The translations under genes and the position numbers were made by a program. A DNA stretch of 64,000 bases from Halotalea alkalilenta DSM 17697 (GTDB lineage Bacteria; Pseudomonadota; Gammaproteobacteria; Pseudomonadales; Halomonadaceae). This document shows positions 1 to 7,656 of the stretch, piece after piece (positions within the stretch are counted from its first letter, which is position 1; every line of letters starts with the position of its first letter). The notes under the pieces were generated by a model. It worked only from the letters and a program-made list of their open reading frames with translations. It had not been told where the DNA came from and made no database searches. The DNA is taken from the NCBI RefSeq assembly GCF_000621205.1, contig NZ_JHYY01000013.1, positions 124,001-188,000 of the forward strand, given 5' to 3'.

Positions 1-102
1 TCGACCACCTGGGAGTGGATCGCCGACTCGATGGACTTCGATCGCGATGCGCTCGACCCGGCGAGCCTGGTCGACACCCGCTTCCTCGGAGCCGAGCAAT
101 GA
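1..102 (+). CDS. ABC transporter substrate-binding protein, NMT1/THI5-like (C-terminal end only)
   Basis: Frame 1 is open from the left edge to a TGA and encodes about 33 residues ending in DTRFLGAEQ. The end closely resembles the C-termini of two other binding proteins in this locus (2156-3181 ends DSRFLDTAAQ; 5217-6242 has DRRFLPNN), each preceded by a W-x-W aromatic patch. It is therefore the tail of a third paralogous periplasmic binding protein of the THI5/NMT1 type. Its stop overlaps the ATPase start in an ATGA, so it is the upstream gene of the same operon. The rest lies outside the window. Confidence 0.75.
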   Translation, partial: STTWEWIADSMDFDRDALDPASLVDTRFLGAEQ

Positions 103-917
103 GTGCCGACGCCCACGAGCGCGCGGTGATCACTCTAGAAGGGGTCGGCCAGACCTTCCGCTCCAGCGACGGAAGCCCGGTGATCGCGCTGGACGGCGTC
201 GACCTGGCGCTGGAGCGCCATGAGTTCGTCTCGCTGATCGGCCCCTCCGGCTGCGGCAAGTCGACCATCCTGCGGCTGGTCTCGGGGCTGCTGCTGCCGA
301 CCAGCGGTACGCTTTCGATCTACGGCAAGCGTGTCACCGAGCCGCGCGACGAGATCGGCATGGTGTTCCAGAAGGCGACCCTGCTGCCGTGGCTCTCGGT
401 CGCCGACAACATCACCTTCCCGATGAAGCACAAGTACGGCCGGGTCACCGCGGAGGAGAAGCGACGCGCCGGTGAGCTGCTGGAGATGATCGGGCTCAAG
501 GAGTTCGGCCACAAGCGGCCCAACGAGCTCTCCGGCGGCATGCAGCAGCGGGTCGGGATCGCCCGCTCGCTGCTGCATGATCCCGACATCCTGCTGATGG
601 ACGAGCCGTTCTCGGCGCTCGATGCGCTGACCCGCGACGAAATGAGCTTCGAGCTGCTGCGGATCTGGAGCGAGCGGCCGAAGACCGTGGTATTCGTCAC
701 CCACTCGATCCAGGAGGCGCTGCTGCTCTCCGACCGGATCGTGGTGATGAGCGCTCGTCCCGGCCGGGTCGCCGAGATCATCGATGTGCCACTGGCACGT
801 CCGCGCACGCTGGATACCCTGTCCGATCCGCTGTACAACCAGCTGGCCAACGATATCCGCCGCAAGGTATTCAGCCGCGCACCGCTCGAGGCTGGCGGCG
901 AGGAGGCCCGCGCATGA
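99..917 (+). CDS. ABC transporter ATP-binding protein (SsuB/TauB/ThiZ-type)
   Basis: This is the ATPase subunit of a small-molecule importer of the nitrate/taurine/THI5 family, 272 residues, cytoplasmic face of the inner membrane. Visible motifs are Walker A GPSGCGKS, Q-loop VFQKATLLPW, signature LSGGMQQR, Walker B ILLMDEP followed by the D-loop SALD, and the switch His in VTHS. The start at 99 was chosen because the ATG overlaps the upstream binding-protein stop (ATGA); an in-frame upstream ATG at 15 would lie inside that gene. The gene ends in a 4-nt overlap with the permease, so translation is probably coupled. The substrate cannot be told from the ATPase; neighbours suggest a pyrimidine- or nucleobase-like compound. 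Confidence 0.9.
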   Translation: MSADAHERAVITLEGVGQTFRSSDGSPVIALDGVDLALERHEFVSLIGPSGCGKSTILRLVSGLLLPTSGTLSIYGKRVTEPRDEIGMVFQKATLLPWLSVADNITFPMKHKYGRVTAEEKRRAGELLEMIGLKEFGHKRPNELSGGMQQRVGIARSLLHDPDILLMDEPFSALDALTRDEMSFELLRIWSERPKTVVFVTHSIQEALLLSDRIVVMSARPGRVAEIIDVPLARPRTLDTLSDPLYNQLANDIRRKVFSRAPLEAGGEEARA

Positions 918-1681
918 GCGCACTCAAGCGAATCGCGACGCGCTATGCCTCGCTGATCGCCTTCATTTTCGTCGTACTCGCCTGGGAGCTCGGCTGCGAC
1001 CTGTTCCAGGTTCCCGCCTTCGTGCTGCCGGCGCCGAGCGCGATCCTCACCGCCTTCACGACGCTGTCGCCATCGCGCTGGTTCGAACACACCTGGGCGA
1101 CCCTGGAAGTGGCGCTGCTGGGCTTCGCCATCGCCACTGCGATCGCGGTGCCGCTGGCGATCACGATCACCCGCTCGAAGCTGGTCTCCCGCGTGGTGAT
1201 GCCGTGGCTGATCGTGATCCAGTCGACCCCGATCGTCGCCATCGCGCCGATCATCGTCGTCACCCTCGGCGCCGGGGTGCTGCCCCGGGTAGTGATCACC
1301 ACTTTGATCTCGTTCTTCCCGATCGTGATCTCGACCGCCACCGGACTCGCCTCGGTGCCGGCGGAGTTCACCGAGCTTTCGCGCTCGCTGCGCGCATCGC
1401 GCAACCGCGAGTACTGGCAGATCCGCATGCCCTACGCCCTGCCGCACCTGTTCAGCGCACTGCGGGTGGCGATCACCCTGGCGATCGTCGGCGCGGTGGT
1501 GGCGGAGTTCGTCGCCGCCGAGCGCGGGCTCGGCTACCTGATCCTCTATTCGACCTCTTCGTTTCGCATCGCGGTCGCCTTCGCCGCACTGGTGATCCTG
1601 GTCGCCTCGAGCCTGGTGCTCTACGGCCTGATCACCCAGCTGCAGCGGCGTCTCTTCCCGTGGAGCGAGCATCGTGGCTGA
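914..1681 (+). CDS. ABC transporter permease (SsuC/ThiX-type)
   Basis: Inner-membrane permease of 255 residues with about six predicted hydrophobic segments. The cytoplasmic EAA-type loop is visible around RSLRASRNREYWQIRMPYALP, which contacts the ATPase. The start overlaps the ATPase stop (ATGA) and the end overlaps the following deoxyribosyltransferase by 8 nt, so all three belong to one operon. This is the only permease for three binding proteins in the locus. Family assignment is firm; the substrate is inferred only. Confidence 0.9.
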   Translation: MSALKRIATRYASLIAFIFVVLAWELGCDLFQVPAFVLPAPSAILTAFTTLSPSRWFEHTWATLEVALLGFAIATAIAVPLAITITRSKLVSRVVMPWLIVIQSTPIVAIAPIIVVTLGAGVLPRVVITTLISFFPIVISTATGLASVPAEFTELSRSLRASRNREYWQIRMPYALPHLFSALRVAITLAIVGAVVAEFVAAERGLGYLILYSTSSFRIAVAFAALVILVASSLVLYGLITQLQRRLFPWSEHRG

Positions 1682-2159
1682 ACGGATCTACTTCGCTGGC
1701 CCCGAGGTCTTTTACCCCGAGGCGGAGGCACTCGCCGCGCAGGCCCATGCCCAGGCGACGGCGCGCGGGTTCGAGGCGATGACACCGATGGACAATCGCC
1801 TGCCGGCGCTGGCGGATGGCGCAGCCATGCGCGCGGCGATCTTCCACAAGAATCTCGCGCTGCTCGACCGTGCCGAGCTGGTAGTGGCGAACCTGTCACC
1901 GTTTCGCGGTCCGTCCGCCGATGCCGGCACGATCTGGGAGGTCGGCTACGCCTTCGCCCGGGGACTGCCGGTGTTCGCCTGGAGCGACTGCGCCGGCGAC
2001 TACCGCTCGCGGGTGGTCGACGACGGCCTGCGCATCGAGGATTTCGACGGCTTCGACAACCTGATGATCAGCGAAAGCATCATCGCCCCGCTGCATCCGA
2101 ATCTCGCCGCCGCCCTCGACGCCGCCGTGCTCTTCCTGCATCCATCCACCGCCCGATGA
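1674..2159 (+). CDS. nucleoside 2-deoxyribosyltransferase family protein
   Basis: A 161-residue cytoplasmic protein of the family that transfers a deoxyribose between nucleobases or cleaves nucleoside 5'-monophosphates. The N-terminus IYFAGPEVF forms the nucleotide-binding start of the fold, and SADAGTIWEVGYA contains the conserved Asp (about residue 83) and the likely nucleophile Glu89. A GTG start lies inside the permease end, and the gene ends 4 nt into the next gene, so it is embedded in a transporter operon. That placement suggests the imported ligand is, or becomes, a nucleoside or base. Exact substrate unknown. Confidence 0.85.
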   Translation: MAERIYFAGPEVFYPEAEALAAQAHAQATARGFEAMTPMDNRLPALADGAAMRAAIFHKNLALLDRAELVVANLSPFRGPSADAGTIWEVGYAFARGLPVFAWSDCAGDYRSRVVDDGLRIEDFDGFDNLMISESIIAPLHPNLAAALDAAVLFLHPSTAR

Positions 2160-3181
2160 CCAAGGACCATTCTTCCATGACCCTGCGCCGCCTGATTTCC
2201 GCCCTGCTGGCCGTACCCGCCTGCACAATGCTCGCCGCGATGCCAGTCCAAGCCGCCGAGCTCGACCCGGTAAGGGTCCAGCTCGACTGGCTGCCGACCG
2301 GCGACAAGGCATTCTTCTATGCCGGCGTGGCCGAAGGCATCTACCGTGACGCCGGACTCGACGTCACCCTGGCGCCCGGCCGCGGCTCGCCCGATGCGGT
2401 GACCCAGGTCGCCGCCGGCAACGCCGACATCGGCGCCGCCGGCATCAATGCGCTGATGGAGGCCTACGCCGAGGGCGGGGCACCGGTCAAAGCGGTGATG
2501 TCGATCTACTCCAAGCCGCCGGAGGCGGTATTCACCTACGAGGGCTCGGGCGTGACCGACCTCGCCTCGACCCTTGGCAAACGCATGGCCTATTCGATGA
2601 CCAGCGCGCCGTGGCCCGGGGTGCTGCGCCAGGCCGGGCTCGATCCCGACGAGGTGAACATGGTCAACGTTTCGCCGGCGAGCCTCGCGCCGATGCTCGC
2701 CCAGGGCCAGGTCGAGATGAACCTCAACTGGGTGACCAAACAGCCCGATGCCGAGGCGCTGATGGAGGCCGCGGGGCGCAAGCTCAAGGTGCTGCCGCTC
2801 TCCGAGCACGGCCTCGAAGGCTACGCCTACAGCCTGATGGCGAGCCAGCGGATGATCGACTCGCGCCCCGAGGTGCTCGCACGCTTCATCACCGCCACCC
2901 GTGAGGCGATCGAGTTCTCCATCGCCCATCCGGATCAGGCCGCGGCGGGCCTCGCCAAGGTGGTGCCGGAGAGCGACCCGGCGATTCTCGAGGGCCAGCT
3001 GCGCGCCTCCTTCCCGCTGATCGACAACGAGATTTCCCAGACCGAAGGGCTGGGCGTCTTCGAGCCTCAGCGCCTCGCCACCGCCTGGCGGTGGGTTGCC
3101 GAGTCCGACGGCTACGCGATCGACGCGATCGATCCCGCCGCGCTGATCGACTCCCGCTTCCTCGATACCGCCGCTCAATGA
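2156..3181 (+). CDS. ABC transporter substrate-binding protein, NMT1/THI5-like
   Basis: Periplasmic ligand receptor of 341 residues. A signal peptide runs from the second Met (position 2177): MTLRRLIS, a hydrophobic stretch and cleavage after VQAA. The mature start DPVRVQLDWLPTGDKAFFYAG is typical of THI5/NMT1 and ThiY-like proteins. The first ATG overlaps the upstream stop (ATGA); the ATG at 2177 would give a more standard signal peptide and is a real alternative. It is paralogous to the proteins at 1-102 and 5217-6242. THI5-family receptors bind formylaminopyrimidine, riboflavin-like, nitrate or sulfonate ligands; the deaminase and deoxyribosyltransferase neighbours favour a pyrimidine-like ligand. 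Confidence 0.88.
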   Translation: MTKDHSSMTLRRLISALLAVPACTMLAAMPVQAAELDPVRVQLDWLPTGDKAFFYAGVAEGIYRDAGLDVTLAPGRGSPDAVTQVAAGNADIGAAGINALMEAYAEGGAPVKAVMSIYSKPPEAVFTYEGSGVTDLASTLGKRMAYSMTSAPWPGVLRQAGLDPDEVNMVNVSPASLAPMLAQGQVEMNLNWVTKQPDAEALMEAAGRKLKVLPLSEHGLEGYAYSLMASQRMIDSRPEVLARFITATREAIEFSIAHPDQAAAGLAKVVPESDPAILEGQLRASFPLIDNEISQTEGLGVFEPQRLATAWRWVAESDGYAIDAIDPAALIDSRFLDTAAQ

Positions 3182-3191
3182 CGAGCCCGAA

Positions 3192-3716
3192 ATGACTCAG
3201 GAACCTTGTGTCGCAACCACCGGGGCGCCGCGCAGCGCCCCCAGCCGCGAGCAGGTGATCCGCCACCTGCGCCGCTCCAACCAGGTCGCCCAGCGCGCGG
3301 TCGCGCTGGGCCACCATCCGTTCGGCGCGGTGCTGGTCGCACCGGACCACGAGACGGTGCTGCTCGAGCAGTGCAACATCGATACGGTCAACCACGCCGA
3401 ATCGACCCTGGCGCGGATCGCGGCGACCAACTTCAGCGCCGACTACCTCTGGCGCTGCACGCTCTACACCGCGGTGGAGCCGTGCTGCATGTGCTCGGGC
3501 ACGATCTATTGGGCCAACATCGGCCGGGTGGTGTTCGGCCTCCACGAGCACCAGCTGCTCGAGGCCACCGGCGATCATGGCGAGAACCCGACCATGAGCG
3601 TCTCATCGCGCTACGTGTTCGATCATGGCCAGAAGCCGGTGGAATTGATCGGGCCGATCGAGGAACTGACCGAAGAGACCGCGCGGATGCAGCGCGAATT
3701 CTGGGCGACCCGCTGA
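3192..3716 (+). CDS. nucleoside/nucleobase deaminase (CMP/dCMP deaminase fold)
   Basis: A 174-residue zinc hydrolase. The zinc and catalytic motifs are complete: H68-A-E70 (NHAES) and P97-C-C-M-C101 (EPCCMCSG), followed by TIYWANIGRVVFGL, typical of the guanine/tRNA-adenosine deaminase branch. No signal peptide, so cytoplasmic. It starts 10 nt after the binding-protein stop in the same operon and probably deaminates the imported base or a derivative. A second paralogue lies at 4699-5211 on the other strand. Substrate (guanine, cytosine or another amino-heterocycle) is not deducible from the sequence. Confidence 0.85.
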   Translation: MTQEPCVATTGAPRSAPSREQVIRHLRRSNQVAQRAVALGHHPFGAVLVAPDHETVLLEQCNIDTVNHAESTLARIAATNFSADYLWRCTLYTAVEPCCMCSGTIYWANIGRVVFGLHEHQLLEATGDHGENPTMSVSSRYVFDHGQKPVELIGPIEELTEETARMQREFWATR

Positions 3717-3732
3717 TACTGGGAGCAGCGCA

Positions 3733-4668
3733 ATGAAGCAGACCCTGCGCGTGCACAATGCCGCGATCCACTACTTCGACATGGTCCGCCGCTGCGGCTC
3801 GATCCGCGAGGCGGCGCGACGGCTCAACGTCGCCTCCTCGGCGGTCAGCCGGCAGATCATCAAGCTCGAGGACGAAATCCAGGCGCCGCTGTTCGAACGC
3901 CTGCCCAGCGGGCTCAAGCTGACCACCGCCGGCGAGATCTTCGCCCGCCACGTGATGGTAGTGATGCAGGATACCGAGCGCACCCGCTCGGAGCTCGGTG
4001 CGCTGCGAGGCCTGCGCAGCGGCCATGTGAGGCTGGCGATCGTCGAAGGGCTGATCAGCGACCTGATGCCCACGGTGATCGAGCGCATGCGCGAGCGCTA
4101 CCCGAACATCTCGACCGATATCGCGATCCTCGGCTCCCAGCAGATTCCCGAGGCGCTGGCCAAGGGCCAGGCCGACCTGGGCGTCGCTTTCTCGCTCAAG
4201 CGCCATGCCGATCTGCGCCAGCTGGCGATCGCCCACTTCGAGCTCGGCGCGATCATGCGCCCGGACCATCCGCTCGCGCGCCACGCCGAGCTCAACCTGA
4301 TCACCTGCAGCCAGTATCCGATGATCCTGCCCACCCCGGAGCTGTCGCTCTATCAGCTGGTCGCCCCCTTGTTCAGCGGCCAGGAGCGGCCGACCAACGG
4401 CGTCGCCCGGGTCAGCTCGGTGGAGCTCGCCAAGCAAATGGCCAAGCGCGGGGTCGGCATCGCCTTCCAGACCCGGATCGGCATCCTCGAGGAGCTCGAG
4501 AAAGAGACGCTCGCCTTCGTTCCGGTACGTCTCGGCGGGCCGATCTACAGCGACCTCGGCGTCTACGCCCGCAACGGCCGCTTCCTCCCCGTCGCCGCCG
4601 ACGCCTATGCTCGAGCGCTCAACGAGGAGATCGTCGCCCGCGGCCAGGGCGACCGCCGGCAGTGGTGA
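3733..4668 (+). CDS. LysR family transcriptional regulator
   Basis: A 311-residue LTTR. The N-terminal winged helix-turn-helix (residues about 10-70: MVRRCGSIREAARRLNVASSAVSRQIIKLEDEI) is followed by a co-inducer-binding domain. A GGGAG ribosome-binding site lies 8 nt before the ATG, 17 nt after the deaminase, so it is probably last in the operon and also its local regulator. It converges on the second deaminase gene with only 30 bp between them, placing it in the middle of the two halves of the uptake locus. Confidence 0.88.
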   Translation: MKQTLRVHNAAIHYFDMVRRCGSIREAARRLNVASSAVSRQIIKLEDEIQAPLFERLPSGLKLTTAGEIFARHVMVVMQDTERTRSELGALRGLRSGHVRLAIVEGLISDLMPTVIERMRERYPNISTDIAILGSQQIPEALAKGQADLGVAFSLKRHADLRQLAIAHFELGAIMRPDHPLARHAELNLITCSQYPMILPTPELSLYQLVAPLFSGQERPTNGVARVSSVELAKQMAKRGVGIAFQTRIGILEELEKETLAFVPVRLGGPIYSDLGVYARNGRFLPVAADAYARALNEEIVARGQGDRRQW

Positions 4669-4698
4669 GCACCGCCGCGCGGATAGCTGGCGCGACGC

Positions 4699-5211
4699 TC
4701 ACTCCTTCCATACGCCCTGGTGCGCCGCGGCGGCCTCCTCGATCAGTGCGGGGCCGATGCACTCGATCACTCCGGGCGATGCGTCGAACACCTCGCGGCA
4801 GGACAACTCGACATCCCGCTGGTCGAGCCGCTCGCCGCGAAAACGCCGCAGGCTGACTGCATCGATGCCATAGACCACCCGCTGGATGTTGGCCCAGAAG
4901 ATCGCGCCGGCGCACATCACGCAGGGCTCGGCCGAAGAGTAGAGCGTCGCCTCGCCGAGCGTCTCGCGGCCAAAGCGCGGCGAGGCCAGGCGTACCGCGG
5001 TGGTCTCGGCATGGCCGGTGCAGTCGCGCGTTTCGAAGGTATTGTTCCAGGCGCGGGCCAGCACCTCCCCTTGCCGCGACACGATCACTGCGCCGAACGG
5101 GCGGTTGCCGCGCTGGCGGGCGGTGTGCGAAAGCTCGATGGCATGGCGCAGCCACTCGGCGTCGCCCGGCGAGAGCGTGGCTTCGCCGGGCGTTGGATGA
5201 TTGGCGGGCAT
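4699..5211 (-). CDS. nucleoside/nucleobase deaminase, paralogue of 3192-3716
   Basis: A 170-residue cytidine/deoxycytidylate-deaminase-fold protein with H67-A-E69 and P96-C-V-M-C100 zinc motifs and the same GAIFWANIQRVVYGI strand as the first deaminase. The ATG at 5211 is preceded by AGGAG with 8-nt spacing; a GTG at 5220 overlaps the upstream stop but sits only 1 nt from that Shine-Dalgarno, so the ATG is preferred. It is cotranscribed with the binding protein 5217-6242. Having one deaminase beside each of two binding proteins suggests duplication of a module, or two related substrates. Confidence 0.85.
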   Translation of the reverse strand: MPANHPTPGEATLSPGDAEWLRHAIELSHTARQRGNRPFGAVIVSRQGEVLARAWNNTFETRDCTGHAETTAVRLASPRFGRETLGEATLYSSAEPCVMCAGAIFWANIQRVVYGIDAVSLRRFRGERLDQRDVELSCREVFDASPGVIECIGPALIEEAAAAHQGVWKE

Positions 5212-5216
5212 CACTG

Positions 5217-6242
5217 TCACTCCTGGACAGGTGGGACGTTATTGGGCAGAAAGCGCCGGTCGACGACGCTGTCGGGATCGAGCCGGTCGGTTGGGTAGTC
5301 CATCGAGGCGCTGACCCAGCGCCAGTTGGCCGCGAGCATCCCGGGAGTGAGCGCGCCCAGCCCGTCGCGCTGGGCGATGGGCGTATCGATCAGCCCGATC
5401 GCCGCCCGGTACTCGGCCTCGATCACCTCGGCATCCGCCTCCTGCACCGCCGCGACCAGCGCTTGAGCCGCCTGGTCGGGATGGGCATTGGCGTATTCCA
5501 GCCCGCGCAAGGTGGCGCGTACGAAGCCTTCGAGCTGCTCGGGGTGGCTCTCGATCAGCGCCTCGGGGGCGGCGACTACCTGCCCGTAGCCATCTAGCCC
5601 CGCATCGCTCCAGGGCAGAGCGACCAGCTCGCGGCTGGTCTGCTCGAGCAGCTGGGCGACCCTGGGCGCGTCCGGTATCCAGTTGATGATCGCATCGAGC
5701 TGGCCGCGCGCCAGCATCGGCCCCAGGGTGCCGGGGCCGACCTTGACCAGGGTGACCTGATCGGGGGTGACGCCGTTGTGCTCGAGCATCACCGGCCAGA
5801 GGGTGTTGGAAGAGGTGAACGCCGAGGTCCCCACCCGCTTGCCGACGGTCGCCGCCAGCGAATCGATGCCGCTGCCCGAATAGGTGAAGAGCGCGTCCGG
5901 CTGCAGCGTGTGCACCGACATGATCGCCTTGACCGGCAGCTGGTTCTCGACCCGGGCGGCCATCAGCGCCGGCATCCCGAGCAGGGCGACATCGGCGCTG
6001 CCGGCGGCCAGCTTGGTGAGCGCGTCATTGGAGCCGCGACTCGAGTTGATCTCGACCTCGAGCCCCTCTTGAGCGTAGAAGCCCTGGGCCGCCGCGGTAT
6101 AGACGTAGGCCTTGTCGCCGCTCGGCAGCCAGCCGAGTTCGAGGCGCAGCGTGGCACTCTGCGCCTGGGCGGAAAATGCCATGCCCGCCAGGGTGAACCC
6201 CAGCAGCGCGGCGCCGACCATCCTTTTTGGCATCGTTGTCAT
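5217..6242 (-). CDS. ABC transporter substrate-binding protein, NMT1/THI5-like
   Basis: A 341-residue periplasmic receptor. Signal peptide: MTTMPKRM, hydrophobic core GAALLGFTLAGMAF and a cleavage site after SAQAQ. The mature start RLELGWLPSGDKAYVYTAA parallels the 2156-3181 protein, as does the end (WRWVSASMDYPTDRLDPDSVVDRRFL). In-frame sequence upstream of 6242 is open but not protein-like, so the ATG at 6242 is taken. No ATPase or permease accompanies it, so it presumably uses the one encoded at 99-1681 or a distant one. It is followed by a deaminase whose start region overlaps its stop. Confidence 0.87.
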   Translation of the reverse strand: MTTMPKRMVGAALLGFTLAGMAFSAQAQSATLRLELGWLPSGDKAYVYTAAAQGFYAQEGLEVEINSSRGSNDALTKLAAGSADVALLGMPALMAARVENQLPVKAIMSVHTLQPDALFTYSGSGIDSLAATVGKRVGTSAFTSSNTLWPVMLEHNGVTPDQVTLVKVGPGTLGPMLARGQLDAIINWIPDAPRVAQLLEQTSRELVALPWSDAGLDGYGQVVAAPEALIESHPEQLEGFVRATLRGLEYANAHPDQAAQALVAAVQEADAEVIEAEYRAAIGLIDTPIAQRDGLGALTPGMLAANWRWVSASMDYPTDRLDPDSVVDRRFLPNNVPPVQE

Positions 6243-6419
6243 TGTAGTGATGTCCCGAATGGAAAAGAGGCCAAACGGATCGACTATAGCGGCTCGGGCA
6301 GGCGATCGAGAGCGACTCCCCGAGCGCACCCCGCTGCCGATTGCGCAGCGCCGGCGGCCCGCGCAGTGATGAGGATATACCCGCATGCTATGATCGCCCG
6401 GCAACCAGGAGATGCTCCC

Positions 6420-7484
6420 TTGGCGACCCGCTTCGATCTATCCCGTCTTCCGATCCCCTTGCGCTGGCTACTCCTCATCGCGCTTAGCGCGCTGGTTGGT
6501 CAAACCCTCGACGCTCTGCACATGCCCGCCGGACAGTTCATCGGTCCGATGGTGGTGGCGATCGTGCTCGCGATACTCGGTATTTCGCTGCGCCTGCCGC
6601 GGCTGTGGTTCAAGCTCGGCCAGGGAGCGGTCGGCATGCTGATCAGCCAGACGCTGAGCATCGCCGTGCTCACCACCATCGTCGGCCACTGGCCGCTGAT
6701 GGTGGCCGCCACCGCGCTGACCTTGGCGTTCAGCTACCTGGTCGGCGTCGTCAGCGTACGCTACGGCGGGATGCCCGGCACCACGGCCGCTTGGGGCACC
6801 ACCCCTGGAGCGGCGGCGGCGATGGTGGCGATGGCGGAGGAAAACGACGCGGATCCGCGCATCGTCGCCGCGATGCAGTACGTGCGGGTGATCTGCGTGG
6901 TATTGATCGGTGCGCTGGTCGGTCACGTCTTCAGCACTGGCGAAGGCAGCGCGGTCAAGGAGAGCGTCTACGGCTTCGAGCTGTTTCCCGTCGCCGCCTC
7001 GCTGGCGGTGCTGGTGGTCGGCTCGCTGATCGGCCAGCGGCTGCTGCCTGCGGGCGCGCTGCTCGGGCCCGTGCTGCTGGCCACGCCATTGCACCTGCTC
7101 GGACTGGTGGAGATCAACCTGCCGGCCCCGCTGCTCGCGATCGCCTACGCCGCGATCGGCTGCTACGTCGGCCTGCGCTTCGACCGCCCGACGGTACGCT
7201 ACGTGATGCGCTCGCTGCCCTGGATGGTCTTCGCCTCGCTGCTGCTGATTGCGCTCTGTGCCTTCTCGGCCTGGCTGGTGCTGCATTTCATCGCCACCGA
7301 CTATCTGAGCCTTTACCTCGCCACCAGCCCCGGCGGGCTGGACTCGATGACGATCATCGCCATCGACACCCAGGCGGACGTTGGCCTGGTCGCGGCACTA
7401 CAGGTGATGCGGCTGTTCGCGGTGATCCTGATCGGGCGCTGGATGGCGAGCTCGATCGCCCGCTTCGCCATCGACGAGCGCTAG
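6420..7484 (+). CDS. AbrB family membrane protein (putative transporter)
   Basis: A polytopic protein of 354 residues with about ten hydrophobic segments in two similar halves, as in the AbrB/putative ammonia monooxygenase family (Gly-rich GAVGMLISQTLS, MPGTTAAWGTTPGAAAAMVAMAEE, and the second-half SPGGLDSMTIIAIDT). Function in this family is poorly defined. The TTG at 6420 is preceded by AGGAG with 8-nt spacing; ATG codons at 6369 and 6390 in the same frame are alternatives that add 17 or 10 residues. It is divergent from the binding protein 5217-6242, sharing a 177-bp intergenic region, so its expression may be linked to the uptake locus. Confidence 0.8.
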   Translation: MATRFDLSRLPIPLRWLLLIALSALVGQTLDALHMPAGQFIGPMVVAIVLAILGISLRLPRLWFKLGQGAVGMLISQTLSIAVLTTIVGHWPLMVAATALTLAFSYLVGVVSVRYGGMPGTTAAWGTTPGAAAAMVAMAEENDADPRIVAAMQYVRVICVVLIGALVGHVFSTGEGSAVKESVYGFELFPVAASLAVLVVGSLIGQRLLPAGALLGPVLLATPLHLLGLVEINLPAPLLAIAYAAIGCYVGLRFDRPTVRYVMRSLPWMVFASLLLIALCAFSAWLVLHFIATDYLSLYLATSPGGLDSMTIIAIDTQADVGLVAALQVMRLFAVILIGRWMASSIARFAIDER

Positions 7485-7656
7485 CCTAGCGCGTCGTCTC
7501 CAACCCGACCGCCACTGCCCCGCGAGAGCCCATGCCCGACATCTCCTCTCCCGCCCACTTTTGCGCTGACCAGCCGATCCGCGTAGTCGCCGGCTGCCTG
7601 CGCGCACTTCACGTTCCGTCGGCGCTGCACGCAGCAGTCGATGCCGAGCGACGCCG

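Noticed and set aside
2000-3178. Minus-strand open frame opposite the THI5-type receptor
   Set aside because: Shadow of a well-supported secreted protein; low-complexity Gly/Arg/His product.
5778-6419. Upstream in-frame extension of the AbrB-family gene
   Set aside because: The extension overlaps the receptor gene on the other strand and is not protein-like; AGGAG before the TTG at 6420 marks the likely start.
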